DNA of 64,000 nucleotides, taken from assembly GCA_963707665.1 (NCBI GenBank), contig CAVPQU010000015.1, forward strand, positions 62,001 to 126,000, given 5' to 3'. Numbering within the stretch: position 1 is the first letter of the stretch; the number at the start of each line of letters is the position of its first letter. Origin of the DNA: DATJCV01 sp963707665 (GTDB lineage: Bacteria; Pseudomonadota; Gammaproteobacteria; Burkholderiales; Burkholderiaceae_D). The notes beneath the pieces are model-generated. The model was not told where the DNA came from. It saw only the letters and a list, made by a program, of their open reading frames with translations, and searched no databases. The translations under genes were made by a program, and so were the position numbers. Of this stretch, positions 8,310-16,673 are shown piece by piece.

Positions 8310-9782
8310 ATGACTCTGAGCGATTTTGATTTGATCCTGTTTGGCGGCACCGGCGACCTCGCATTGCGCAAGCTGCTGCCCGCCATGTATGCGCGCGAAC
8401 GCGCGCAGGAACTGCCGCCGGGCGCACGCATCCTCTGCATCGGCCGCAATGCCGGCAGCGATGCCGAATTCCTGACGATAGTCGAGCGTGACGTCAAGCC
8501 GCACATCATGCCCGACCTGCTGCGCGACGACGCCTGGCAGGCATTCTGCCAACGGATTCACTACCTGGCGCTGGACGCCATCGACCCCGCCGCCTATGCG
8601 GCGCTGGCAGCGGCGCTGCGGCCCGGCTCCGACCTGATCCGGGTGTTCTATCTGGCGACGCCGCCAGCCCTGTTCGCCGGCATCTGCCGCAATCTTGCCG
8701 CCAGCGGCCTGGTCACGCCGACTACACGGGTGGTGCTGGAAAAACCGTTGGGGCGCGATCTGGCCAGTGCACGCCAGATCAATGCCGAAGTCGGTCAGGT
8801 GTTTTCCGAATCGCAGATCTTCCGCATCGACCATTACCTCGGCAAGGAGACAGTGCAAAACCTGCTGGCGCTACGCTTCGGCAACGTGCTGTTCGAGCCG
8901 TTGTGGCGGCGCGAATGGATTTCCGACGTGCAAATCACGATTGCCGAGGAACTGGGCGTCGGCAACCGCATGGATTACTACGAGAGCTCGGGCGCGCTGC
9001 GCGACATGCTGCAAAACCATTTGCTGCAACTACTGTGCATCGTCGCCATGGAACCGCCGGTGTCGATCACGCCGGATGCGGTGCGCGACGAAAAGCTGAA
9101 GGTATTGCGTTCGCTCAAGCGTTTCACGCCGGCCATGTTGGTGCAAAACGTGGTGCGCGGCCAGTATCGCGCCGGCCACGTTGGCGGGCTCGCGGTGCCG
9201 GGTTATCGCAAGGAAGCGGACGCGGACCCCGATTCGCGTACCGAAACTTTCGTCGCGCTGAAGGCCGAGATTGACACCTGGCGCTGGGCCGGCGTGCCGT
9301 TCTATCTGCGCACCGGCAAGCGCATGGCGGACCAGTTGGCGGAAATCGTGATTCGCTTCAAGCGGGTGCCACACTCGATTTTTGCGCAGCCGAACAGCAG
9401 CTTCCAGCCGAACTGCCTGGTCATCCGCCTGCAGCCGGACGAGGGCTTGCACCTGAACTTGATGGCCAAGACGCCGGGCGAAGGCATGCGCCTGAAGCCG
9501 GTCGATCTGGAACTGGATTTCCGCGCAAGCTTCAAGACGCCGCGCATGGAAGCCTATGAGCGACTGCTGCTCGACGTCTTGCGCGGCCAGTTGACCTTGT
9601 TCATGCGCAGCGACGAGCTGGAAGCGGCCTGGGAATGGGTCGAACCGATCCTTGATTACTGGGAACAGGAAGAAAGCGAGCCGATTCCCTATACCGCCGG
9701 GACCTGGGGCCCGGCCGCGGCCAGTGCGCTGATCGGCCGCGACGGCTTGCAATGGCGCGAAGAAGCGCTGCCGGAAATGTAG
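8310..9782 (+). CDS. zwf: glucose-6-phosphate 1-dehydrogenase
   Basis: Oxidises glucose 6-phosphate to 6-phosphogluconolactone with NADP, feeding both the pentose phosphate and Entner-Doudoroff routes. The intact 490-residue protein has the nucleotide-binding LFGGTGDLALRKLLPAMY at the N-terminus, VVLEKPLGRDL, the active-site RIDHYLGKETVQNLL, and the C-terminal FYLRTGKRM and FKRVPHS. It follows pgi by 88 bp and precedes hexR by only 4 bp, so zwf and hexR are probably co-transcribed. No 6-phosphogluconolactonase or glucokinase gene is present in this window. Confidence 0.97.
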   Translation: MTLSDFDLILFGGTGDLALRKLLPAMYARERAQELPPGARILCIGRNAGSDAEFLTIVERDVKPHIMPDLLRDDAWQAFCQRIHYLALDAIDPAAYAALAAALRPGSDLIRVFYLATPPALFAGICRNLAASGLVTPTTRVVLEKPLGRDLASARQINAEVGQVFSESQIFRIDHYLGKETVQNLLALRFGNVLFEPLWRREWISDVQITIAEELGVGNRMDYYESSGALRDMLQNHLLQLLCIVAMEPPVSITPDAVRDEKLKVLRSLKRFTPAMLVQNVVRGQYRAGHVGGLAVPGYRKEADADPDSRTETFVALKAEIDTWRWAGVPFYLRTGKRMADQLAEIVIRFKRVPHSIFAQPNSSFQPNCLVIRLQPDEGLHLNLMAKTPGEGMRLKPVDLELDFRASFKTPRMEAYERLLLDVLRGQLTLFMRSDELEAAWEWVEPILDYWEQEESEPIPYTAGTWGPAAASALIGRDGLQWREEALPEM

Positions 9783-9786
9783 ACGC

Positions 9787-10638
9787 ATGCTGCTCAATGC
9801 CATCCGCAGCCAGCTCGACTCGCTCTCGAAGGCAGAGCAGAAAGTCGCGCGCGCGATCCTCAAAAATCCACCGCGCGCGCTGGCTGAAAACCTATCGGCG
9901 CTGGCACGCAGTGCACAGGTATCGGAACCGACCGTGGTGCGCTTCTGCCGCGCGATCGGCTATGACGGCTGGCAGGAATTCAAGCTGAAGCTGGCGCAAA
10001 ACATCGCGATCGCCCTGCCCGGCGCCGACCAGCCGCCGACGCACGGCGATCTGGCGGCCGACCTGGTCAACAAGGTCTGCAGCCGCTCGCTCAACACCTT
10101 GCTCGACCTGCGCGCCCATCTGAATCCGAACGCAATCCAGCGCGCGCTGGACGTGCTGGCGGCCGCCAGCAAAATCGAGTTTTACGGCCAGGGCGGTTCC
10201 GGCATCGTAGCCGCCGATGCGCAGCACAAATTTTTCCGCTCGGGCGTGCCGACCATCGCCTACAGCGATCCGCATATCCACAGCATCGCCGCCTCGCTGC
10301 TGAAGAAAGGCGACGCGGTGGTGGCGATCTCCCAGCGCGGCCATAGTGGCGCGCTGTTGCGCAGCGTGCAGCTGGCGCGCAGAAGCGGGGCCGACGTCGT
10401 AGTGCTGGCACCCTCCGGCACGCCACTGGCGGCGCTGGCCACGGTGCTGGTGCCGATCGACCTCGGCTTCAATGACGATCCCTATACGCCCATGTCGGCG
10501 CGCCTGGCGCACCTGGTGACAATCGATATCCTGGCGGTCGGTCTGGCGTTGCAACGCGGACCCGAATTCCGCAAAAAAATGCTGCAGGCTCAAAAAACCT
10601 TGCAAAAATTCGACATGCAACTGGATTCCTACCTTTGA
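9787..10638 (+). CDS. hexR: HexR, RpiR-family transcriptional repressor of sugar catabolism
   Basis: 283-residue regulator. The N-terminal RpiR-type helix-turn-helix (about residues 20-75) contains LSKAEQKVARAILKNP, LARSAQVSEPTVVRFCRAIGYDGWQEFKL. A SIS sugar-phosphate-binding domain follows (about 125-260) with IEFYGQGGSGIVAADAQHKF and DAVVAISQRGHSGALL. In proteobacteria HexR binds KDPG and represses zwf, edd and related genes. Here it is embedded between zwf and tal, and two matching palindromes precede edd and pgi, so autoregulation through the pgi promoter is likely. The frame is intact; the stop lies 11 bp before the tal ATG. Confidence 0.93.
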   Translation: MLLNAIRSQLDSLSKAEQKVARAILKNPPRALAENLSALARSAQVSEPTVVRFCRAIGYDGWQEFKLKLAQNIAIALPGADQPPTHGDLAADLVNKVCSRSLNTLLDLRAHLNPNAIQRALDVLAAASKIEFYGQGGSGIVAADAQHKFFRSGVPTIAYSDPHIHSIAASLLKKGDAVVAISQRGHSGALLRSVQLARRSGADVVVLAPSGTPLAALATVLVPIDLGFNDDPYTPMSARLAHLVTIDILAVGLALQRGPEFRKKMLQAQKTLQKFDMQLDSYL

Positions 10639-10649
10639 AAGCGAAGCTA

Positions 10650-11585
10650 ATGAACCAACTGGAGCAATTGAAGCAGTACACCACCGTAGTCGCCGACACC
10701 GGCGACTTCCAGACGATGAAGGCGTTCGCGCCGCAGGACGCCACAACCAACCCGTCATTGATCCTGAAGGCGGTGCAAAAGGACGAATACCGCCCGCTGC
10801 TGGAAGAAACAATACGCGAGCACGGCAGCAAGCCGGTGGCCGAGATCATCGATCGCCTGCTGGTCCGCTTCGGACTGGAAATCCTGCGCCTGATTCCCGG
10901 CCGCGTCTCCACCGAAACCGATGCCCGGCTGTCATTCGATACCGAAGGCACGATTGCCAAGGGCCGGGCACTGATCGCGCTGTACGAAGCCGCCGACATT
11001 CCGCGCGAGCGCATCCTGATCAAAATCGCCTCGACCTGGGAAGGCATCCGCGCCGCCGAAGTGCTGCAACGGGAAGGTATCCGCTGCAACATGACGCTGC
11101 TGTTTTCGCTGCCGCAAGCCGTCGCCTGCGCCGAAGCCGGCGCACAGCTGATCTCGCCCTTCGTCGGCCGCATCTACGACTGGTACAAGAAAGTCAGCGG
11201 CCACGACTACGCCGGCGCCGATGATCCGGGCGTGCAATCGGTGCGGCAGATCTACACCTACTACAAGAAATTCGGCTACCGCACCGAGGTGATGGGTGCC
11301 AGCTTCCGCAACACCTCGCAAATCCTGGAACTGGCCGGCTGCGACCTGCTGACCATCAGCCCGGAACTGTTGCAACAGCTGGCGGCGAGTGCGGCGCCGG
11401 TGACGCGCAGCTTGAGCCCGGACGCGGCGCACGCCGCAGATCTGGAAAAACTGATGCTGGATGAAAAGACTTTCCGCGGCATGCTCAACGACGATGCGAT
11501 GGCCACCGAAAAACTGGCCGAAGGCATCCGCCTGTTTTGTGCCGACACCGTCAAGCTGGAGAAAATGATCGCGGCGCTGCGCTGA
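10650..11585 (+). CDS. tal: transaldolase
   Basis: Class I aldolase of the non-oxidative pentose phosphate pathway, transferring dihydroxyacetone units between sedoheptulose 7-phosphate and glyceraldehyde 3-phosphate. 311 residues from MNQLEQLKQYTTVVADTGD. Motifs: DATTNPSLILKAVQ, GRVSTETDARLSFD, ERILIKIASTWEGI with the Schiff-base Lys, CNMTLLFSLPQAVACAEAG, and ISPFVGRIYDWYK. It is the last gene of the pgi-zwf-hexR-tal group and is convergent with the PaiB-like gene, whose stop is 23 bp away. I do not see a terminator hairpin with a T-run in that gap. Confidence 0.97.
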   Translation: MNQLEQLKQYTTVVADTGDFQTMKAFAPQDATTNPSLILKAVQKDEYRPLLEETIREHGSKPVAEIIDRLLVRFGLEILRLIPGRVSTETDARLSFDTEGTIAKGRALIALYEAADIPRERILIKIASTWEGIRAAEVLQREGIRCNMTLLFSLPQAVACAEAGAQLISPFVGRIYDWYKKVSGHDYAGADDPGVQSVRQIYTYYKKFGYRTEVMGASFRNTSQILELAGCDLLTISPELLQQLAASAAPVTRSLSPDAAHAADLEKLMLDEKTFRGMLNDDAMATEKLAEGIRLFCADTVKLEKMIAALR

Positions 11586-11608
11586 GATTCAGGCGCGCCA
11601 CGGCCCGA

Positions 11609-12262
11609 TCACGGCGCGCTCTTCTTCTGCGCCACCGCATCGGCCATCGCCAGCGCATCGGCATCGCCGCGCGCGCGCAAGGCCCGCACCACACCGTCCC
11701 GATCGGCCTGCGACCGGTTCTGGTTGGTCTTCCACTTGCCAATCAGCCTGGTGATCGGCATTTCAAGGCCGACAATTCCGGCCAGTTGCTGTTCGATGTA
11801 ATCGGGCGGTGCATCGGTCACCTGCCACGGCACGGCGAACGCCGCTTCCTGGTGTTTGGTCAGGCGCGTTACATGCGCCCGCAGCCAGGCGACGTCGTGG
11901 ACCAGCTGCAAGGCGCCGTAGGCGTGTACCACCATGTAATTCCAGGTGGGCACTACCTTGCCGGTTTCCTGTTTGGTCTGATACCAGGACGGCGTGACAT
12001 AGGTATGCGCGCCCTGGAAGATCGCCAGCACTGCGACCTCCGGATTGAATTCGCGCCAGAGCGGATTGCTGCGCGAGACATGGGCACGCAGGGTGCCGAA
12101 CGGTGCAGTTGCCGAGGTCGCTTCGGGGTCGATTTCAAACGGAATATGGTTGGCGTTCAGTCCGGCCGCATCCAGCGTCACCAGGGTGCCGAATGGGTGA
12201 CTGCAGATCAGCTGCTGCAAGACCTCGATGCGTTTCTCTTCGAACTGCGCGGGTAGATACAT
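11609..12262 (-). CDS. FMN-binding negative transcriptional regulator, PaiB family
   Basis: 217-residue protein starting MYLPAQFEEKRIEVLQQL. It matches the PaiB/FMN-binding split-barrel family throughout: HPFGTLVTLDAAGLNANHIPF, LRAHVSRSNPLWREF, FQGAHTYVTPSWYQTKQETGKVVPTWNY and VHAYG. A C-terminal part follows with EMPITRLIGKWKTNQNRSQADR. The namesake in Bacillus was described as a repressor of degradative enzymes, but most homologues are uncharacterised flavin-binding proteins, so no target is claimed. It is followed upstream by an OsmC-family gene on the same strand, 66 bp away. Confidence 0.88.
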   Translation of the reverse strand: MYLPAQFEEKRIEVLQQLICSHPFGTLVTLDAAGLNANHIPFEIDPEATSATAPFGTLRAHVSRSNPLWREFNPEVAVLAIFQGAHTYVTPSWYQTKQETGKVVPTWNYMVVHAYGALQLVHDVAWLRAHVTRLTKHQEAAFAVPWQVTDAPPDYIEQQLAGIVGLEMPITRLIGKWKTNQNRSQADRDGVVRALRARGDADALAMADAVAQKKSAP

Positions 12263-12328
12263 GGAAACTCCCTGGGTGGTTGAGCGCTGCCACCCAAGGC
12301 TGGGCGGCGGTGCGATTTCCTGGGTCGC

Positions 12329-12787
12329 TCAGGCGGTTTGAACAACCACCTCAGCCTTCAGTGAATTGGCGATATAGCATTGATGGTGCGCATCGTCGTG
12401 CAACCGGGCCAGCTCATCAGGGCTCGGCGCCGCACCAGCAAACACGATCTCGGGGCGCAATACGATGCGCGTGATCGCCATTCTGCCTTCGTCATTTTTC
12501 TCCATCACGCCGAACGCCGGATCGACATAACTGTCGACCACGTGCCCGGCGCTCGCCGCCAGCCACAGGAAAAACAGCATGTGGCAACTCGAGGTGGCTG
12601 CCACCAGCGCTTCCTCCGGATCGACATTGGCCGCGACCGACATCGGCAGCGGCACGCTCAACGGTGAAGAGGAAGCCGCGACGCGTGCACCGCCGTCGAA
12701 CAGCCATTCGTGGGCACGGCTGTAGCGGTTATCCACGAATGCCTGCTGGTCCCTTTGCCAGCGGATTGTTGCCTCGTAGCGATGCAT
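12329..12787 (-). CDS. OsmC-family peroxiredoxin-like protein
   Basis: 152-residue OsmC/Ohr-fold protein, expected to reduce organic peroxides with paired cysteines. The two reactive Cys are visible in AATSSCHMLFFLWLAA (about residue 68) and in AHHQCYIANSLKAEV (about residue 138). The N-terminal HRYEATIRWQRDQQAFVDNRYSR strand and NVDPEEALVAA fit the family. Helper motifs do not separate OsmC from related YhfA/Ohr types with certainty; the SSCHM context is typical of the general OsmC group. Start at the ATG at 12785-12787; the spacing to the downstream PaiB-like gene allows co-transcription. Confidence 0.88.
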   Translation of the reverse strand: MHRYEATIRWQRDQQAFVDNRYSRAHEWLFDGGARVAASSSPLSVPLPMSVAANVDPEEALVAATSSCHMLFFLWLAASAGHVVDSYVDPAFGVMEKNDEGRMAITRIVLRPEIVFAGAAPSPDELARLHDDAHHQCYIANSLKAEVVVQTA

Positions 12788-12981
12788 GGGTATCCTCCGC
12801 CCGCAATTGTTGCAACAATTTTACTCGCCCTGCTAGCTGCACAGCAGACGACAACTTGAGCAGCGGCAATCATGCAGCGCCTCAGTCATTCCCAGCCGCA
12901 ATGAACTTGCGTCAACGCAAAATATAGTGATTGCCATATCGCTATATTGAGTGCTCGCAAGCCACTACGGAGGAATGCAAC

Positions 12982-13869
12982 ATGCGCACCGATCTCACTT
13001 TCAGGACACTGGCTATCGTACTGTTATCTGGCCTGTTGACGGCATGTGGCTGGTGGCGGCGGTGGCCTCGGTGACGGCAGCACGCAAACCACGACCAAGG
13101 TCACCATTGATGGGTTTTATGCGGGGCAGACAGACAGCGGCGAATCGGTTACCGGCGTCATTCTGCCGGATAATTCCTATTTCCTGCTGTACTCGGCAGC
13201 CAATGATCCAGCAGTATTTGCAGGTGCCATATTCGGCCAGGGCACTTCACAAAACGGCAGCTTTTCCTCGGCCAGCGCTCATGACATCAAGCTGGACGGC
13301 CACGCACAAAATGTCACGCTATCGGCCAGCCTCGACCCGAAAAAAAGCTTTAACGGCACGCTCGCGTACCCGAATAACACCAGTGCCACATTCACCAGCT
13401 CGTACCACGCTGGCGGCGACAGCCTGCCGACGCTGGCGGCCCTGGCTGGCGTGTATACCGGCACCATCGCCATTCCTGGCAACGCGGAACCACTCACGTT
13501 GACGGTTGCCAGCGACGGCAGCATGAACGGACCGCTGCTCTGCGACTGCAACTTAAGCGCGGTAGCGCAGCCGTCAGGCACCAGCAATACCTATAGCGTC
13601 ATGATCGACTTTGCCGGCGGCACCACATCCTGAGCGGCCAACGCGTGGCCGGCACCGCCTATCTGGGCGTGGACGGCAAGCATCTGTACCTGATCGGCGT
13701 GACGGATAACAGCCAGCAGCCGGTGATTTATGTCGGGACCCGACCCTGAGCAGGGATGCACCACACCACGCAGACCATGGCGCCAGCCAAGGATGGTGCC
13801 GGTCTGAACCACTCGACCGGCACTGTCATCCGCTATGACGAAAATAAATGGCTGTTGAACGTGAAGTAG
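12982..13869 (+). CDS. putative lipoprotein of unknown function, several frameshifts
   Basis: I do not recognise the family. The start MRTDLTFRTLAIVLLSGLLTACG gives a lipoprotein signal peptide with lipobox LTAC, preceded by a good ribosome site (GGAGGAA). The mature part runs as GGGGLGDGSTQTT, then a Ser/Thr/Gly-rich beta-type sequence with two similar stretches (GFYAGQTDSGES... and LAGVYTGTIAIPG...), then GQRVAGTAYLGVDGKHLYLIGVTD, and ends YDENKWLLNVK at 13867-13869. An extra T near 13053, a missing base near 13629, and a probable pair of indels near 13743-13755 that create TGA at 13747 interrupt it. Around 290 residues when repaired. Probably exported to the outer membrane; role unknown. 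Confidence 0.6.
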
Positions 13870-13922
13870 CCGAGCAGGAAAAGCCCAATGGCGATGGCGA
13901 ACTGCTTCCAGTTGAATTTCAT
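13833..13922 (-). CDS. possible 29-residue single-span membrane protein
   Basis: A very short frame on the minus strand reads MKFNWKQFAIAIGLFLLG and then YFTFNSHLFSS before TAG at 13835-13833. It has a near-ideal ribosome site (GGGAGACAGC, then ATG). Residues 8-20 are hydrophobic and would make one membrane span with a positively charged N-terminus. It overlaps the 3' end of the lipoprotein gene by 37 bp on the opposite strand. Function unknown; it may be chance, but the start site is better than those of many larger genes here. Confidence 0.4.
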   Translation of the reverse strand: MKFNWKQFAIAIGLFLLGYFTFNSHLFSS

Positions 13923-13974
13923 GCTGTCTCCCGTTTTTTTTGATAATGGCTGCTGTTCAAAAAACTCAATAGAC

Positions 13975-14037
13975 GGAGTATATGCAAATTTACAAGCATA
14001 TATGTCCGAAAATTAACCATTACTATTGGAGTATATG
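13975..14037 (+). repeat. paired GGAGTAT element, copy b
   Basis: GGAGTATATG at 13975 and again at 14028, starts exactly 53 bp apart, with the core ATGTCCG at offset 28-34. It lies 105 bp after the lipoprotein stop, on the same strand, in the 178-bp space before the 3' end of the CoA-transferase gene. The interior is A/T-rich, unlike the genome around it. Confidence 0.6.
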
Positions 14038-14100
14038 CGGCTGAACGGATACCGATGCTATCCTGAAGCCCGCTTATCGCACCGGCCGCCCCTTCCCTGC

Positions 14101-15347
14101 CTAGACCACGCCATCGCGTTGCAGGGCAGCGATCTGCGCCGCATCGTAGCCGAGTGCCGCCAGGATTTCCTGATTGTGTTCACCCAGGCTTGGCCCCAGC
14201 CATTTGGTCTGGCCCGGCGTCGCCGATAGTTTCGGCGTGATCGCCGGCAGCTTGATCGGCGTGCCGTCTGCGAACGCATGCTGCTCAAACATATTGCGCG
14301 CCAGGAATTGCGGATCGTGCAGCATGTCGCGCACCGAGTAAATTTTACTGACCGGAACATCTGCCGCCTTCAGGATCGCCAGCGCGCCGTCGATGGTTTG
14401 CGTGTCGCACCAGGACTGGATCGCGCCGTCGATCTCGGCGGTGCGTGGTACCCGGCCGTCGTTGCGCGCCAGTTGCGGGTCACAGGCCAGGTCGTCGCGG
14501 CCGATGGCTTGCATCAGGCGCTTGAAGATGGCGTCGCCATTGCCGGCGATCACGATATTTTCGCCGTCGCGCGTGGTGTAGGTATTCGACGGCACGATGC
14601 CGGGCAAGGCGCCACCGGTGCGTTCTCGGACGACGCCGGCATAGTCGTATTCCGGCACCAGCGACTCCATCATGTTGAACACTGCTTCATACAGCGCGAC
14701 ATCGACCATCTGGCCCTGGCCGGCGACGCAGGCTTCGCCGCACTTGCCGTTCCAGCGGCCGCCGGTGGCGTCGCGGTGGCGCAGTGCCATCATGGCGCCG
14801 ATCACGCCGTGCAGGGCCGCCACTGAATCGCCAATCGAAATGCCGACGCGCAACGGCGGCCGGTCGGGATGGCCGGAGACGTAGCGCAGGCCGCCCATCG
14901 ATTCGCCGATGGCGCCGAAGCCAGGCAAATCCTTCATCGGCCCGGTCTGGCCGTAGCCGGACAGGCGCACCATGATGGTGGCCGGGTTCTCCTGCTTCAG
15001 CGCCTCATAGCCGAGGCCGCCATTTTTCCAGCACGCCGGGACGGTAATTCTCGATGATGACGATCGGCGTCCAGCGCCAGCCGCTTGGCGATTTGCTGGC
15101 CGCGTGGGTCTTTCAGGTTGAGCGTGACGCTCTTCTTGTTGCGCGCCTGCACCGACCACCAGAGCGAGGTGCCGTCCTTCAGCACGCGCCACTGGCGGAT
15201 CGGGTCGCCACCGTCGGGCGCTTCGATCTTGATCACCTCGGCGCCGAATTCGGCCAGCATGCGCGAACAGAACGGGCCGGCGATCAGGGTGCCGAGTTCC
15301 AGTACCTTGATGCCGGCCAGCGGCCCGCCTGGGTTCGGTTCGCCCAT
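14101..15347 (-). CDS. CaiB/BaiF-family CoA-transferase, frameshifted
   Basis: Family III CoA-transferase moving CoA between carboxylic acids; about 415 residues when repaired. The N-terminus has GPLAGIKVLELGTLIAGPFCSRMLAEFGAEVIKIE, and the conserved catalytic Asp is in VDVALYEAVFNMMES. Other family blocks are LSGYGQTGPMKDLPGF, YTTRDGENIVIAGNGDAIF and VPVSKIYSVRDM. Two indels near 15063 and 15030 break the segment that should read LDADVIIENYRPGVLEKWGLG. The substrate is not predictable; similar genes handle oxalate, carnitine, bile acids or methyl-branched acids. It ends 12 bp upstream-side of recR, in the same orientation. Confidence 0.85.
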
Positions 15348-15359
15348 CTTCGCGCTCCG

Positions 15360-15956
15360 CTAGGTCGAGCGCCGGTCCAGCATCGCGCGCGCGATGGTGC
15401 CGGCATCCACATATTCCAGTTCGCCGCCGACCGGCACGCCGCGCGCCAGGCGGCTGACCTTGAGGCCGCGCGCCTTCAGCGTCTCGCTGATGTAGTGCGC
15501 GGTGGCCTCGCCTTCATTGGTGAAATTGGTGGCCAGCACCACTTCCGCCACCGTGCCGTCGGCGGCGCGCGCCATCAGCTTTTCCAGGTGGATGTCCTTG
15601 GGACCGATGCCGTCCAGCGGCGACAAGCGCCCCATCAGCACGAAATACAAACCCTTGTAGGTCAGGGTCTGCTCGATCATCATCTGGTCGGCCGGCGTTT
15701 CCACCACGCACAGCAGGGCCGGATCGCGCTCCGCATCGAGGCAGAGTTCGCAGACCTCGTTTTCGGTGAAGGTATTGCACATCGCGCAGTGATGGATTTT
15801 TTCCACCGCCTGCGCCAGCGCCCGCGCCAGCATTTCCGCTCCCGGCCGGTCGTGCTGCATCAGGTGATAGGCCATGCGCTGCGCGGACTTCGGGCCGATG
15901 CCGGGCAGCCGACGCAAGGCTTCGGTCAGGAATTCCAGGCTGGAGGGAGGTTTCAC
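15360..15956 (-). CDS. recR: recombination mediator RecR
   Basis: Works with RecF/RecO to load RecA on gapped DNA. The 198-residue frame is intact and shows the RecR layout: an N-terminal helix-hairpin-helix (LTEALRRLPGIGPKSAQRMAYHL), a four-Cys zinc finger (HHCAMCNTFTENEVCELCLD), a Toprim domain (LLCVVETPADQMMIEQTLTYKGLYFVL), and a Walker-B-like C-terminal part (LKVSRLARGVPVGGELEYVDAGTIARAM). The ybaB-recR pair after dnaX is a classic bacterial order and is conserved here, with a 236-bp repeat-bearing gap between ybaB and recR. Confidence 0.97.
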   Translation of the reverse strand: MKPPSSLEFLTEALRRLPGIGPKSAQRMAYHLMQHDRPGAEMLARALAQAVEKIHHCAMCNTFTENEVCELCLDAERDPALLCVVETPADQMMIEQTLTYKGLYFVLMGRLSPLDGIGPKDIHLEKLMARAADGTVAEVVLATNFTNEGEATAHYISETLKARGLKVSRLARGVPVGGELEYVDAGTIARAMLDRRST

Positions 15957-15993
15957 GAATCGTATCGATCAGTCAAGTGGGCACGGTCGTCGT

Positions 15994-16112
15994 TTGGCTT
16001 GTTTGTCGTTCCCGCGCAGGCGGGAACCCAGTGTCATTCGCGCCATGCAGCGAAAACGCCGCTGGGAGAATGCATGCATTCCCGCCGTGAGGCCGCGGGA
16101 ACGACAAGCCAA
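15994..16112. repeat. 119-bp element with 18-bp imperfect terminal inverted repeats
   Basis: Left arm TTGGCTTGtttGTCGTTCCCGCG and right arm CGCGGGAACGACAAGCCAA are inverted copies, with three extra bases in the left arm. Inside is a second nested pair, GCGGGAACCCAG and CTGGGAGAAT...CATTCCCGCC. Such GTCGTTCCCGC palindromes are frequent intergenic repeats in Burkholderiales. It occupies the gap between ybaB and recR. No transposase is present, so it would be non-autonomous. Confidence 0.7.
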
Positions 16113-16192
16113 GAAAATGGGTTTGTTCTGATTTGTTGGGGTACAAAGTAGCTCGACGCCTGCGCGTCTGGCACACTCTGTCCCGTAAATAT

Positions 16193-16519
16193 TTAAAAAG
16201 GCAATTTGAATCCCGGCGGCAGCGGCAGGCCGGCGGTCATGCCGGACATTTTTTCCTGCGAGGTCGCTTCCGCCTTGCGTACCGCATCGTTGAAAGCGGC
16301 GGCCACCAGGTCTTCCAGCATGTCCTTGTCGTCCGCCAGCAGCGACGGGTCGATCGAAACCCGCTTGACGTCGTTCTTGCAAGTCATCACCACCTTGACC
16401 AGGCCGGCGCCGGACTGGCCTTCGACTTCGATCGTCGCCAGCTGCTCTTGCATTTTCTTCATGTTGTCCTGCATCGCCTGGGCCTGTTTCATCAGCCCTG
16501 CCAATTGACCCTTCATCAT
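16193..16519 (-). CDS. ybaB: YbaB/EbfC-family nucleoid-associated protein
   Basis: 108-residue DNA-binding protein from MMKGQLAGLMKQAQAMQDNM, preceded by AAGGAGAAGCAAGC. The tweezer-forming helices and the small sheet are recognisable: MKKMQEQLATIEVEGQSGAGLVKVVMTCKNDVKRVSIDPSLL and LEDLVAAAFNDAVRKAEATSQEKMSGMTAGL. The C-terminus LPPGFKLPF is the usual family ending. It sits between dnaX and recR. The 154 bp upstream, to the dnaX stop, hold no gene; the run TTTTTTAAATCGG is A/T-rich but no clear promoter is visible. Confidence 0.95.
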   Translation of the reverse strand: MMKGQLAGLMKQAQAMQDNMKKMQEQLATIEVEGQSGAGLVKVVMTCKNDVKRVSIDPSLLADDKDMLEDLVAAAFNDAVRKAEATSQEKMSGMTAGLPLPPGFKLPF

Positions 16520-16673
16520 GCTTGCTTCTCCTTGAATTGATGAAACTGCCGGAGCCGAGTGCATCTCACTCTTCCCCACATTTTTTAAATCGGTTGGGGA
16601 CACAGCATCGATTCGCTTAACTCCGTCCCGCAATCCATGAAACTCGCCGTGCTTGAGCCTGTCCCGCGACCGG

